From positions 1 through 64,000 of the forward strand of contig JAMIFM010000020.1 of NCBI GenBank assembly GCA_035906255.1: a stretch of 64,000 bases of DNA, read 5' to 3'. The first letter of the stretch is position 1. Each line of letters begins with the position of its first letter. A program made the translations under genes and the position numbers. The notes under the pieces were generated by a model. It saw only the letters and a program-made list of their open reading frames with translations. It made no database searches and was not told the origin of the DNA. Source of the DNA: SB11 sp035906255. Its GTDB lineage: Bacteria > Bacteroidota > Bacteroidia > UBA8524. Positions 49,449 through 57,532 of the stretch are shown here, one piece after another.

Positions 49449-50723
49449 TTATTTTTTAGTACAGTAAATTAATACTGTATCTTTAACAACATTTCCAAAA
49501 AAAGTTGAACAAACGAAGTTCTTATCAAATACCGATTTATTGATATTAACTCTTTTATTAACCCATACAGTATCTAAGTTTGCAAATGTAAAATCGGTAT
49601 TGTCAAGCTTAGCGTTGTGCAGCTCTGTTTTATGTATGGTTGAATAATTTAACTTAACACTATCCAAGTTAGCTTCAATCAAGTTAACATTTCTCAATGT
49701 AGAGTGGCTCAAATCGGCACCGTGTAAATTAGCTAAACGCATCGTAGAACCACTTAAGTCAATCCCATATAAATAGGCATTTGATAAATCCATATCAAAT
49801 AAGTATGAATGCTTAAAATTAGATTTCTTATAAATTTCTCTCAGTGTGCTTTCATGAATTCCACTATTTACTAGCGTAATTAATAATTGTCCTCTTTCAG
49901 CACTATATTCTTTCTTTGCTAATTTACCACCCATCAAAGACTTATAAGGAATGAAACTATGACTTAATGAAACAATACGACCTATTAATTGAGAGGATAA
50001 TATCCTATGTGAATCTGCTTTTAACTCGCTACTCACTTCATCAAAAATATTCCCCATTAAAAACACCAATGCACTTCTGCGTTCAGCTTCCTGCAAATAG
50101 GTTTGCTGGTCGAGGCGGTTGTTTTGTGCTTCTACTAATAGGTTTTGGTTTTGAAAAAGTAGGTTTTGTTGGGCAATCATCTTAGTTTGTTCATCCATCA
50201 AATCAGTTTGATGCTGAACCATTGTATTTTGGTTTTCAAACAACCGATTCTGCCAGTCAATCATAGATGTCTGCTTTTCTACCATTTTGTTTTGCTCACC
50301 AAACATTTGGTTTTGGAACTTCATAATATTGGTTTGACTGTCCATTAATGCAGTTTGATTTTGCGCCATACTGTTTTGCTCCCCCATTAAATCCGTTTGG
50401 TTTTTTGCTATTTTAGTTTGCTTAAATAATAGGCATACTTCAAAAATGGCAACAAGCCCTAATACAACTGCACCTAACTTTGGCCAAAAGTCTTTGGTTA
50501 TTTTTACAGATTTAATCTTATTTACTACCCCTTTAAAAAAGTTTAGGTTTTGTTCTAATGCAGATGTTAGTTGAGATTTCTTTTGTGCACTATATTTTGC
50601 TTCAAGCTCATTAAACCTGTCCCTTAAGTTTGCTTGCTCTTTTACTAGCTTTTTCTTTTCTTCCGAGAGCTTATTGTTTGCCTTTTCAAGCTCACGCAAT
50701 CGCTTTCCTCCCTCTTCAGTCAT
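49449..50723 (-). CDS. Membrane protein with sixteen Q[TN] heptads and pentapeptide repeats
   Basis: The 424-residue protein has four parts. Residues 1-50 are a charged coiled coil. Residues 82-100 are a single transmembrane helix. Residues 102-213 are sixteen unbroken heptads: every unit starts with Q, the second residue is always T or N, and the fourth is I, L or M in fifteen (for example QTDLMGE, QNKMVEK, QNLLFQN). Residues about 306-385 are pentapeptide-type repeats ('ANLHGADLSHSTLRNVNLIE'). The heptads should form a parallel coiled-coil stalk with a Q/T/N layer, presenting the right-handed helix domain. Function is unknown; sensing or scaffolding is possible. It is monocistronic. Confidence 0.78.
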   Translation of the reverse strand: MTEEGGKRLRELEKANNKLSEEKKKLVKEQANLRDRFNELEAKYSAQKKSQLTSALEQNLNFFKGVVNKIKSVKITKDFWPKLGAVVLGLVAIFEVCLLFKQTKIAKNQTDLMGEQNSMAQNQTALMDSQTNIMKFQNQMFGEQNKMVEKQTSMIDWQNRLFENQNTMVQHQTDLMDEQTKMIAQQNLLFQNQNLLVEAQNNRLDQQTYLQEAERRSALVFLMGNIFDEVSSELKADSHRILSSQLIGRIVSLSHSFIPYKSLMGGKLAKKEYSAERGQLLITLVNSGIHESTLREIYKKSNFKHSYLFDMDLSNAYLYGIDLSGSTMRLANLHGADLSHSTLRNVNLIEANLDSVKLNYSTIHKTELHNAKLDNTDFTFANLDTVWVNKRVNINKSVFDKNFVCSTFFGNVVKDTVLIYCTKK

Positions 50724-50786
50724 TCGATAGCTTATTAATTATGTGTAAAAATAATTAATTACGCGTAACTATGCTGCAATTTCTTT

Positions 50787-50907
50787 TGACACCCTCTCCC
50801 GCTCTCCCTTAACAAAGGGAGAGAGACCTGAACCAGCTTTCTAACATGATAACGAGAGTTTGCGCGATGGCCTTACCCATATCAAGGGGGAACACAAGGG
50901 GGTGTCA
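50787..50907. repeat. Inverted repeats between the heptad-protein and DUF559 genes
   Basis: Outer arms TGACACCC (50787-50794) and GGGTGTCA (50900-50907) enclose a hairpin CTCTCCCTT (50802-50810) / AAGGGAGAG (50815-50823). The outer right arm includes the DUF559 stop codon. The C/T-rich hairpin resembles the one at 20808-20829. Confidence 0.65.
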
Positions 50908-51294
50908 GACGGTATTTGACATAGCCTTTTTAGCTTCAAATTCTTCAATAAATTGTGCTAACTCAGACAACACATTATTTATATCCCTATAAATTCTTTT
51001 ATCAGGAAACCGCAGTATTGTTAACCCCAATTCATTGGCAAAAACATCTTTGGCATTGTCGTTTTCAATCACTTCTTCAAAAGTATGGGTGTAGCTATCC
51101 AGCTCAATCACTACTTGCAAATCGTGGCAATAAAAATCATATATAAAGTTTCCGATTGGTTTTTGACGATGAAAATCATATCCACCCAGTTTGCCCCCTT
51201 TTAAATATTTCCATAAAATTTTCTCTGATTTTGTAGGGTTATTCCTCAGTTGTCTGGCAAATTCAGTAAGGTGGTGATTATACTTTATTTTCAT
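50905..51294 (-). CDS. DUF559-family (Vsr/restriction-endonuclease-fold) nuclease
   Basis: The 129-residue protein matches the DUF559 family of the PD-(D/E)xK endonuclease fold: 'ARQLRNNPTKSEKILWKYLK' (about 14-33), 'FHRQKPIGNFIYDFYCHDLQ' and the catalytic strand 'VVIELDSYTH', followed by 'ELGLTILRFPDKRI'. Most members read E-L-D-G-x-x-H at the catalytic strand; here Gly is replaced by Ser. These small nucleases are often lone genes with irregular distribution, suggesting horizontal spread, though no mobile-element ends are visible. Activity is unproven. Confidence 0.82.
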   Translation of the reverse strand: MKIKYNHHLTEFARQLRNNPTKSEKILWKYLKGGKLGGYDFHRQKPIGNFIYDFYCHDLQVVIELDSYTHTFEEVIENDNAKDVFANELGLTILRFPDKRIYRDINNVLSELAQFIEEFEAKKAMSNTV

Positions 51295-51725
51295 GGCTGA
51301 GTTAATACGTTGAGTTATTAGAAAAGTAAACTTTTTAGACAGCCTCTCCCGCCCTCACTTAAAAGGGATAGCGTCTATCCGCCAGACTATCATTTAGAAA
51401 GGTGATGCCTGTTTGTGTTGGACTCTTTGGCAAGTTCAGGATAGTTACCACACTTACCCTGTCATGCTGAACGATAGTGAAGCACCTTATCCCGTTTTGT
51501 TAACACAATTGCAATAAGGTTCTTCCCCGCGGTCAGAATGACAAATATTGATTTTGTTATTCATTACCAACAATCACAAGACTATAAAGGCATTGCAAGC
51601 AGGCTTCCCATTTTGTACGGATAGAAACGATTGTGCAAGTCTTCCTTATCTTTCGGCAGGCTCAAGATGGGGAACACAAGGGGTATGAAAGCAACTAAAC
51701 AAAAAACAGTAGCTTTGCGCCCTGA
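51295..51725. other. Gene-free region between DUF559 and bioY
   Basis: This 431-bp stretch has no credible gene. It contains a degraded C/T-rich repeat near its left end and the nested inverted repeat at 51460-51543. No promoter can be named with confidence for bioY. Confidence 0.6.
51460..51543. repeat. Nested inverted repeat (TGTCATGCTGA family)
   Basis: Outer arms TGTCATGCTGA (51460-51470) and TCAGAATGACA (51533-51543) pair with one mismatch; inner arms ACCTTAT (51484-51490) and ATAAGGT (51514-51520) pair perfectly. The layout copies that at 31924-32010. Confidence 0.7.
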
Positions 51726-52268
51726 ATGAAATTGAATTACAAACCCGAGAAAGGTTTATTGTGGCAAGCCCCTGTGGTGTTGATAGGCTTGGCAGCAGGC
51801 GCAAAAATGAAGGTGGATGTGGGTGCTGTACCCTTAACATTGCAATCGCTGATACTGTGTTTTACCTGCTTGTATTTTAGCCGTCAGGCTAATTTGTTGG
51901 GTACGTTTTTATATATGCTGGCGGGTATGTATTTACCTGTTTTTAGCGGTGAAATTTTTGGTAAAGAGTTTTACTTTGGCCGTACTGCGGGCTATATATA
52001 CGGGTTCCCGTTTGCTGTGATTTTACTAACTGCGGCACGCCAATATTTTAAAGACTGGTTTGGGGTATTTGCATGGGTGCTGATGGCTCACGCTGTGATT
52101 ATGATTTTTGGGGTGGCATGGGGTATTTTGTACTACAAAATGGATATTGATTTTGCCCTTAACAACGGCTTCTTTAATCTGTTGCCGGGTGCAATTGCCA
52201 AATCGGTGATAGTGTCGCTGGTATATTGGCTCACCCGAAAATACTTGAAGACTGAGCAAGCTGTTTAA
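51726..52268 (+). CDS. bioY: Biotin transporter substrate-binding component BioY
   Basis: BioY is the S component of ECF-type biotin importers. The 180-residue protein has about six membrane helices. Family features are 'VDVGAVPLTLQSLILCFTCL' (about 34-53), 'GMYLPVFSGE' and 'GYIYGFPFAVIL', which line the biotin pocket. No bioM/bioN (EcfA/EcfT) genes are near; solitary BioY proteins can work alone or share an ECF module. It is followed by a strong terminator that faces obg. Confidence 0.9.
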   Translation: MKLNYKPEKGLLWQAPVVLIGLAAGAKMKVDVGAVPLTLQSLILCFTCLYFSRQANLLGTFLYMLAGMYLPVFSGEIFGKEFYFGRTAGYIYGFPFAVILLTAARQYFKDWFGVFAWVLMAHAVIMIFGVAWGILYYKMDIDFALNNGFFNLLPGAIAKSVIVSLVYWLTRKYLKTEQAV

Positions 52269-52287
52269 GAAACAAGCGTATAAAAAC

Positions 52288-52326
52288 GAAGCCCGACTTT
52301 TTAGAAAGTCGGGCTTCATTTTTTAT
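52288..52326. terminator. Bidirectional terminator between bioY and obg
   Basis: A perfect 13-bp stem GAAGCCCGACTTT (52288-52300) with AAAGTCGGGCTTC (52305-52317) around TTAG, followed by a T-run. Confidence 0.9.
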
Positions 52327-52340
52327 AACTGAATTTAAGA

Positions 52341-53333
52341 TTAATCATTCAACTCACGCCAAATAATATCTTTTAATTCCTGAATGTTTTTTCCTGTAAC
52401 CGATGATATAAAAATCGTTTGAACATCTTTAGGAAGTTCTTTTTTCATTTCTTCCATCAGCTCATCGTCCAACATATCGGTTTTGGTAATGGCCAGCAAA
52501 CGTTTTTTGTGTAACAATTCGGTATTAAACTGCTCCAATTCGTTGTTCAAAATGGCGTATTCTGCTTTTATATCCTTGCTATCGGCAGGAATCATAAACA
52601 ACAACAAGGCATTACGCTCGATATGACGTAAGAAACGATGTCCCAATCCACGACCTTCGTGCGCACCCTCGATAATACCGGGTATGTCGGCCATTACAAA
52701 CGATTTGTAATCACGATATTTTACTATACCCAAATTAGGAACAAGGGTAGTAAAAGGATAATCGGCAATTTCAGGTTTTGCAGCCGTTACAACCGACAAC
52801 AAGGTTGATTTACCCGCATTGGGAAAACCTACCAAACCTACATCGGCCAACACTTTCAACTCCAATATCCGCCACTTTTCATCGCCGGGTTCACCGGGTT
52901 GGGCATAGCGAGGGGTTTGATTGGTTGGACTCTTGTAATGATGATTACCTTGTCCGCCCCTACCGCCTTTCAGCAATACTTCGGTTTGGCCGTGCTCGGT
53001 TATTTCAAACAGTACCTCACCCGTTTCTTCGTCTTTAGCAACAGTACCCAAGGGTACTTCCAAAATCTCGTCTTTACCGCTTGCACCTGTTTTTAAGCCG
53101 CTACCACCCGGTTGCCCTACTTCGGCAATTATGTGTTTACGGTATTTTAAATGCAGCAGCGTCCATAGCTGGTCGTTGCCTTGCACAATAATATGCCCGC
53201 CACGTCCGCCGTCACCGCCGTCAGGCCCGCCCTTAGCAGTAAGTTTATCACGGTGCAAGTGTGTACTACCTTGCCCGCCCTTACCACTACGGCAGCATAT
53301 TTTAACGTAATCTATAAAGTTACTATCAGCCAT
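52341..53333 (-). CDS. obg: GTPase Obg (CgtA)
   Basis: Obg is an essential GTPase in late 50S ribosome assembly and stress control. The 330-residue protein has the Gly-rich Obg fold (about 1-158, 'RGGQGNHHYKSPTNQTPRYA') and a G domain with P-loop GFPNAGKSTLLS (about 165-176), switch 'DIPGIIEGAHEGRGLGHRFL' and 'TKTD'. It lacks the variable C-terminal extension found in some homologues. Its ATG overlaps the adk stop by one base (TAATG), so the two are translationally coupled. Confidence 0.96.
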   Translation of the reverse strand: MADSNFIDYVKICCRSGKGGQGSTHLHRDKLTAKGGPDGGDGGRGGHIIVQGNDQLWTLLHLKYRKHIIAEVGQPGGSGLKTGASGKDEILEVPLGTVAKDEETGEVLFEITEHGQTEVLLKGGRGGQGNHHYKSPTNQTPRYAQPGEPGDEKWRILELKVLADVGLVGFPNAGKSTLLSVVTAAKPEIADYPFTTLVPNLGIVKYRDYKSFVMADIPGIIEGAHEGRGLGHRFLRHIERNALLLFMIPADSKDIKAEYAILNNELEQFNTELLHKKRLLAITKTDMLDDELMEEMKKELPKDVQTIFISSVTGKNIQELKDIIWRELND

Positions 53334-53914
53334 TAATTTGCTTTTGCAGCATCAATATGTGTGCATATCACACCAAAAATATCATCAACTCCACCTACAC
53401 CATTCAACTCAACATATTTGCTTTGTGCTTGGTAATGATTAGCCACAGGCAAGGTTTGCTCGTTGTAAATATTAATGCGGTTTTGTATTACCTCAGGGTT
53501 TTGGTCGTCAGGGCGGCCACTGTCTTTACCCCTTAGCAACAAACGGGTTTTCAATTCGTCGTTTGGTACTTCTAAGGCCAACATACAAGTAATACCCAAT
53601 CCCTTAGCCTCTAACAAATTATCTAATGCTTCGGCTTGTGCAACAGTACGAGGAAACCCATCAAAAATAAAGCCTTTGGCTTCAGGGTTAGCATCTAACT
53701 TGTTGCTTATCATACCTATCACAATCTCATCTGAAACCAAAATGCCTTTGTCCATCAGCTTTTTGGCCTCTAATCCTAATTCTGTACCTGCGGCAATCTC
53801 TGCACGCAATAAATCGCCGGTAGATAATTGTATCACCCCATATTTCTCAACCAGTTTGGCCGATTGGGTACCCTTGCCCGAGCCGGGAGGGCCGAAAAGA
53901 ACTATATTGAGCAT
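53333..53914 (-). CDS. adk: Adenylate kinase
   Basis: Adk interconverts ATP + AMP and 2 ADP. The 193-residue protein is the short form with P-loop GPPGSGKGTQS (7-17), the AMP-binding segments 'QLSTGDLLRAEI' and 'FIFDGFPRTVAQAEALD', and the lid 'RLLLRGKDSGRPDDQNPEVI'. No zinc-finger lid is present. It overlaps obg by one base and follows hpt by 119 nt in the same direction; hpt, adk and obg may form one unit linking nucleotide supply and translation. Confidence 0.96.
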   Translation of the reverse strand: MLNIVLFGPPGSGKGTQSAKLVEKYGVIQLSTGDLLRAEIAAGTELGLEAKKLMDKGILVSDEIVIGMISNKLDANPEAKGFIFDGFPRTVAQAEALDNLLEAKGLGITCMLALEVPNDELKTRLLLRGKDSGRPDDQNPEVIQNRINIYNEQTLPVANHYQAQSKYVELNGVGGVDDIFGVICTHIDAAKAN

Positions 53915-54033
53915 CAGTGTTCTAAAATTTTTTGTTTAGGGGTGCGAAGATAGGGATTTATTGATTGAATGATTACGGATTAAAACACAGGTGTTGCTAT
54001 AGGCCAAAATCGCTTTAACTGACAGGCCATCGG

Positions 54034-54570
54034 CTAATTATCAGCCAACACGTATATGCAATCCAAATTACGACCCAAGCCGTTGTAATCCATCCCATAG
54101 CCTACCACAAAACGATTTTGTATTTCGATGCCTTTAAAATCTATGGCAAGGGATACTTGCAAAGCATCGGGCTTGGTGAGCAATGCAGCCACTTTAATAC
54201 TTGCAGGATTGTGTTTAGCTAATTCAGGGAGTAAATAACTTACGGTAAGCCCCGTATCAATAATATCTTCTACTATAATCACGTCTTTGCCTGCTATATC
54301 AATATCTAAACCCAATAAAGAAGCTACTTTCCCTGTACTTTGGGTATTGTGGTATGACTTGTATTTAATAAACGAAAAATGCGCCTTTACGGTAAGGTGC
54401 TTTGCCAAATCAGCCGCTAACATAAATGCCCCATCGAGTACGGGTAACAGTATTGGTGATTTACCTGCATAAAGGGTATTTATTTCTCCTGCCATGCGAA
54501 TAACGGCCTGCTGCACATCATTGGCAGGAATAAAAGGAACGAAGGTTTTATCGTGCAGTTGTATGCTCAC
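54034..54570 (-). CDS. hpt: Hypoxanthine phosphoribosyltransferase
   Basis: Hpt salvages hypoxanthine (and often guanine) to IMP or GMP with PRPP. The 178-residue protein has the PRPP-binding motif 'DVIIVEDIIDTGLTVSYLL' (about 94-112), the substrate loop 'FSFIKYKSYHN' near 66-76 and 'FVVGYGMDYNGLGRNLDCI' close to the C terminus, which binds the purine. The size is standard. Upstream, three palindromes separate it from the TolC gene. Confidence 0.93.
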   Translation of the reverse strand: MSIQLHDKTFVPFIPANDVQQAVIRMAGEINTLYAGKSPILLPVLDGAFMLAADLAKHLTVKAHFSFIKYKSYHNTQSTGKVASLLGLDIDIAGKDVIIVEDIIDTGLTVSYLLPELAKHNPASIKVAALLTKPDALQVSLAIDFKGIEIQNRFVVGYGMDYNGLGRNLDCIYVLADN

Positions 54571-54603
54571 AAGTGCAAAGAAAATGTTTTATGCTAAACT
54601 TTT

Positions 54604-54702
54604 GCGATGGGTTTGAAACCCATCGCTATTAAATTGTATGAGCGGGTGAGTTTAAAACCCACCCGCCCATATAGTTTGCAAGAGCAGGATTTTGATATCC
54701 TG
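54604..54702. repeat. Cluster of three palindromes, REP-like
   Basis: (1) 54604-54626: GCGATGGGTTT and AAACCCATCGC around a single G, perfect. (2) 54642-54666: 25 bp, arms GCGGGTGAGTTT and AAACCCACCCGC with one mismatch. (3) 54685-54702: CAGGAT, 6 nt, ATCCTG. All centre on an A/T step flanked by G-rich arms, like those at 8073-8141. Confidence 0.72.
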
Positions 54703-54718
54703 TCAAAACTCTATCATA

Positions 54719-56170
54719 CTATTGCACCAATATCTTATTACCTGTTTCAAAATCAAAAAGGGTAAGGCGGCGAAGCTGGTAATACGATACCCAAAAGTTT
54801 TGCAGGTTGCGTATGTAGCCTATCAACGCTTGGTCTTTCTCATTTTGGGCAATGGTTAGGTTGGTAAGGTCAATTTTACCCAACACAAACCGTTTGGTGC
54901 TGATATCGTACCGTTGGCGGGCAATGGTATCCGATTTTGCGGAAATGGCCAGTATTTGCTTCAATTGGTTAAACTGCAACACGTTATTCATTATATCCAA
55001 TTCAAGGTTGTTACGGTTGTTCTCAATTTGCGCCATACGGCTTTCTTTATCGTTTTTAGCTACCATGTAAGCGGCTTTGTTACGGCCAAAATTGAGTATC
55101 GGCATCGAAAAACCAACGGTTAACCGTTGTGCATCCTGTAAATTATTATATGCGCCGTTAAATTCAGGAGATGTATTTGTCAACCCGAAACTCATCGTCA
55201 AATCACCATTAAATCGGCGGTTTGCCATCGACCTCCGTACATTTAAATCAGCATCCACCTCCTGCATTTTAAAACCTACATAATTGCTTCGGTTTTCTCT
55301 TGCCTCAGTCAATGCCTTATCTAAACTCACGGTATATAAGGGCAGGCTCTCTTCGTATTCCACATCCACCCGTTGGTTATCGGGCACACCCAACAGGTTT
55401 TTCAAACGTTTTTCGGTAGTTAATATTTGTATCTGTATTTGGTCGCGCATATTTTGGGCATTCATCAAACTCAGCTCGGCTTGCAATTTTTCGTTTTCGG
55501 CAATTTTACCTACGCTGTATCGGCCTTCGGCAATGCGGTAAAAAGTATCATTCATGGCTACGTTATACTCAGCATTTATCATTTGCTTACGCACAATGTA
55601 GTAATCAAAAAAGGCTGTGGTGATTGATATTGATAAATCCTCTAACGATTCAGTGGCTTGTTTTTTGGCAAACTCGTATTGTAGTTTTGCTTGTTTCCAA
55701 TCCCAACGCAGATTGTTTACTCTGAACAACGGCTGCGTAATACCCACCTGCAAAGGCGATGCCTGCCATGTGGTAGTGGGACTGTTGCCCAACAAATCAA
55801 TACGAGAAAGGTCTGACGACATAAAAATACTACCGCCCGTAGGGGTTATGTTTTGCGACAACATCATTGAAAGTGACGAACTGGCAAGGCGTTGCTCACG
55901 GAAACTTATATCGCCGTTGGGCTGCTGTATTTGCGATATGCTGCGCACAAAACCCGGCACATTGCCTTGCAACGAAAGGCTGGGCAACAGCGCAGAACGC
56001 GAAGCTATATAATTCCATTCGGCACTGCTGTATGCGGCCTTTATGCTGCGCGCACTGGGGCTATGTTCGTGTCCGTATGTAATAGCCTGTTTAAGGTTAA
56101 ACTTCATTTGGCCGAAAAGCGGCATTATGGCTACTGAAATAAGTAGCAGTAAACTGTATTTTTTATTCAT
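54719..56170 (-). CDS. TolC-family outer-membrane efflux protein
   Basis: The 483-residue protein has a signal peptide (about 1-20, 'LFG-Q') and the duplicated TolC helical architecture, with 'LKQAITYGHEHSPSARSIKA' at the start of repeat one and 'VSLDKALTEARENRSNYVG' at repeat two. It forms the outer-membrane duct of a tripartite export system. Its start overlaps the end of the permease gene by 8 nt, and the order adaptor, permease, TolC is MacA-MacB-TolC-like, here without an ATPase gene. Confidence 0.9.
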   Translation of the reverse strand: MNKKYSLLLLISVAIMPLFGQMKFNLKQAITYGHEHSPSARSIKAAYSSAEWNYIASRSALLPSLSLQGNVPGFVRSISQIQQPNGDISFREQRLASSSLSMMLSQNITPTGGSIFMSSDLSRIDLLGNSPTTTWQASPLQVGITQPLFRVNNLRWDWKQAKLQYEFAKKQATESLEDLSISITTAFFDYYIVRKQMINAEYNVAMNDTFYRIAEGRYSVGKIAENEKLQAELSLMNAQNMRDQIQIQILTTEKRLKNLLGVPDNQRVDVEYEESLPLYTVSLDKALTEARENRSNYVGFKMQEVDADLNVRRSMANRRFNGDLTMSFGLTNTSPEFNGAYNNLQDAQRLTVGFSMPILNFGRNKAAYMVAKNDKESRMAQIENNRNNLELDIMNNVLQFNQLKQILAISAKSDTIARQRYDISTKRFVLGKIDLTNLTIAQNEKDQALIGYIRNLQNFWVSYYQLRRLTLFDFETGNKILVQ

Positions 56171-57515
56171 GCCTTAATGATTCTACGGGGTCTTGACGGG
56201 CGGCTCTGCGGGCGGGTACTATACCCGAAACCAACCCCACTACAATAGATATGGTAAATGATAATATGATTGAAAAGGGAGTGATGATGGTTTTGGTTTC
56301 CATACTCGAGTCGATAAGGTAACAAAACGCTACCCCAAGCAATACGCCAATAATACCACCTGAAATACTTATTACTACTGCCTCACTGATAAACTGCATC
56401 GAAATATCAGTACGGGTAGCCCCCAGTGATTGCCGCAAACCAATTTCCTTTATACGCTCCATTACGCTGGCAAGCATAATATTCATAATACCTATACCGC
56501 CTACAATAAGAGATATGCTTGCAATAAAGGCCAGCATATTATTAAACTGCCGTTTGTTTTTTTGTTGCTGTTTTAGCAACAGTTCGGGTATCTGTACCTC
56601 AAAATCTTCTACCAGATTGTGACGGCGCATCAGCAGTTTTTTCACTACTTCTGATACCTCTTTCATCATCTCGGTATTTTTCACCTTTATCACCAGCTTA
56701 TCAATTTGGTGATAATTTTCAGGCTTTTTCTCTCCGTCGTCTTCATCCCACATATTACGACGCATATCGCCGGGGGTTATTTTTGCGCGGTTTTTAAACC
56801 GCACCAACATAGTAGTAACAGGCACATATACTTCTTCGTTGGCATTACGTACCGAGTACGATGAAATGGTTTGGTCTGACACGTTTTTCTCTCCCAACAC
56901 ACCTACCACCTTTAACCAAACATCCCCACATTTTATTTGCTGTCCCACAGGTTCAACATCAGTAAACAGTTTTGCCCGCAACGATTTACCAATAATACAT
57001 ACGGGCTGTGCTAAACTGAAATTAACATCCGAAAACAGTTGGCCGTCGCCAATGGTTAGCACGGCCACATCAAAAAAGTTATTATTTACCCCTATTACCT
57101 TGCCTTGGTATCTTTTACCACCGCGCATCACAGGGGTTTCTACTTCAATTTCGGGGCTATAAAACTCAACGTACTCACCCAACGTTTGCGCAATGTTTTC
57201 CCCGTCGGCAAGGGTAAGTCCGGGGGTAAACCTTTTTACTTTCTCATCCCCTTCATTGGTATTGCTTTGTTCTTTTTCTTCTTTACTTTTCGATTTTTCT
57301 TCTTTCCAAAGAGCATTGATGGTAATGTTGTTTGAACCTACTTGCTTTAACTGCTCGGCAATTTCTTTTTCAGTGCCTTTGCCTATGGCAAGCATGGCTA
57401 TTACTGCCGCCACACCGAAAATAATACCCAACGAGGTAAGCAATGCTCTGAACCGGTTATACCCGATGGCATCAATCCCTATTTGAAAGTTAAATAACAG
57501 GCGTTTTAAATCCAT
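56163..57515 (-). CDS. MacB-like ABC transporter permease (FtsX domain)
   Basis: The 450-residue protein has an N-terminal membrane helix (about 22-44, 'ALLTSLGIIFGVAAVIAMLA'), a large periplasmic MacB domain (about 50-315) and three C-terminal FtsX helices, including 'SISLIVGGIGIMNIMLASVM' and ending 'GIVPARRAARQDPVESLRHE'. This is the transmembrane half of a MacB-type transporter; the nucleotide-binding domain that MacB carries is absent and no ABC ATPase gene is adjacent. The periplasmic part has a lysine/glutamate-rich insert (about 71-90). It overlaps the TolC gene. Confidence 0.9.
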   Translation of the reverse strand: MDLKRLLFNFQIGIDAIGYNRFRALLTSLGIIFGVAAVIAMLAIGKGTEKEIAEQLKQVGSNNITINALWKEEKSKSKEEKEQSNTNEGDEKVKRFTPGLTLADGENIAQTLGEYVEFYSPEIEVETPVMRGGKRYQGKVIGVNNNFFDVAVLTIGDGQLFSDVNFSLAQPVCIIGKSLRAKLFTDVEPVGQQIKCGDVWLKVVGVLGEKNVSDQTISSYSVRNANEEVYVPVTTMLVRFKNRAKITPGDMRRNMWDEDDGEKKPENYHQIDKLVIKVKNTEMMKEVSEVVKKLLMRRHNLVEDFEVQIPELLLKQQQKNKRQFNNMLAFIASISLIVGGIGIMNIMLASVMERIKEIGLRQSLGATRTDISMQFISEAVVISISGGIIGVLLGVAFCYLIDSSMETKTIITPFSIILSFTISIVVGLVSGIVPARRAARQDPVESLRHE

Positions 57516-57532
57516 ATCCCTAACAACCTGTA

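Noticed and set aside
50905..51294. DUF559 nuclease as part of a defence island
   Set aside because: No methylase, helicase, toxin-antitoxin or mobile genes are near; the neighbours are housekeeping genes.
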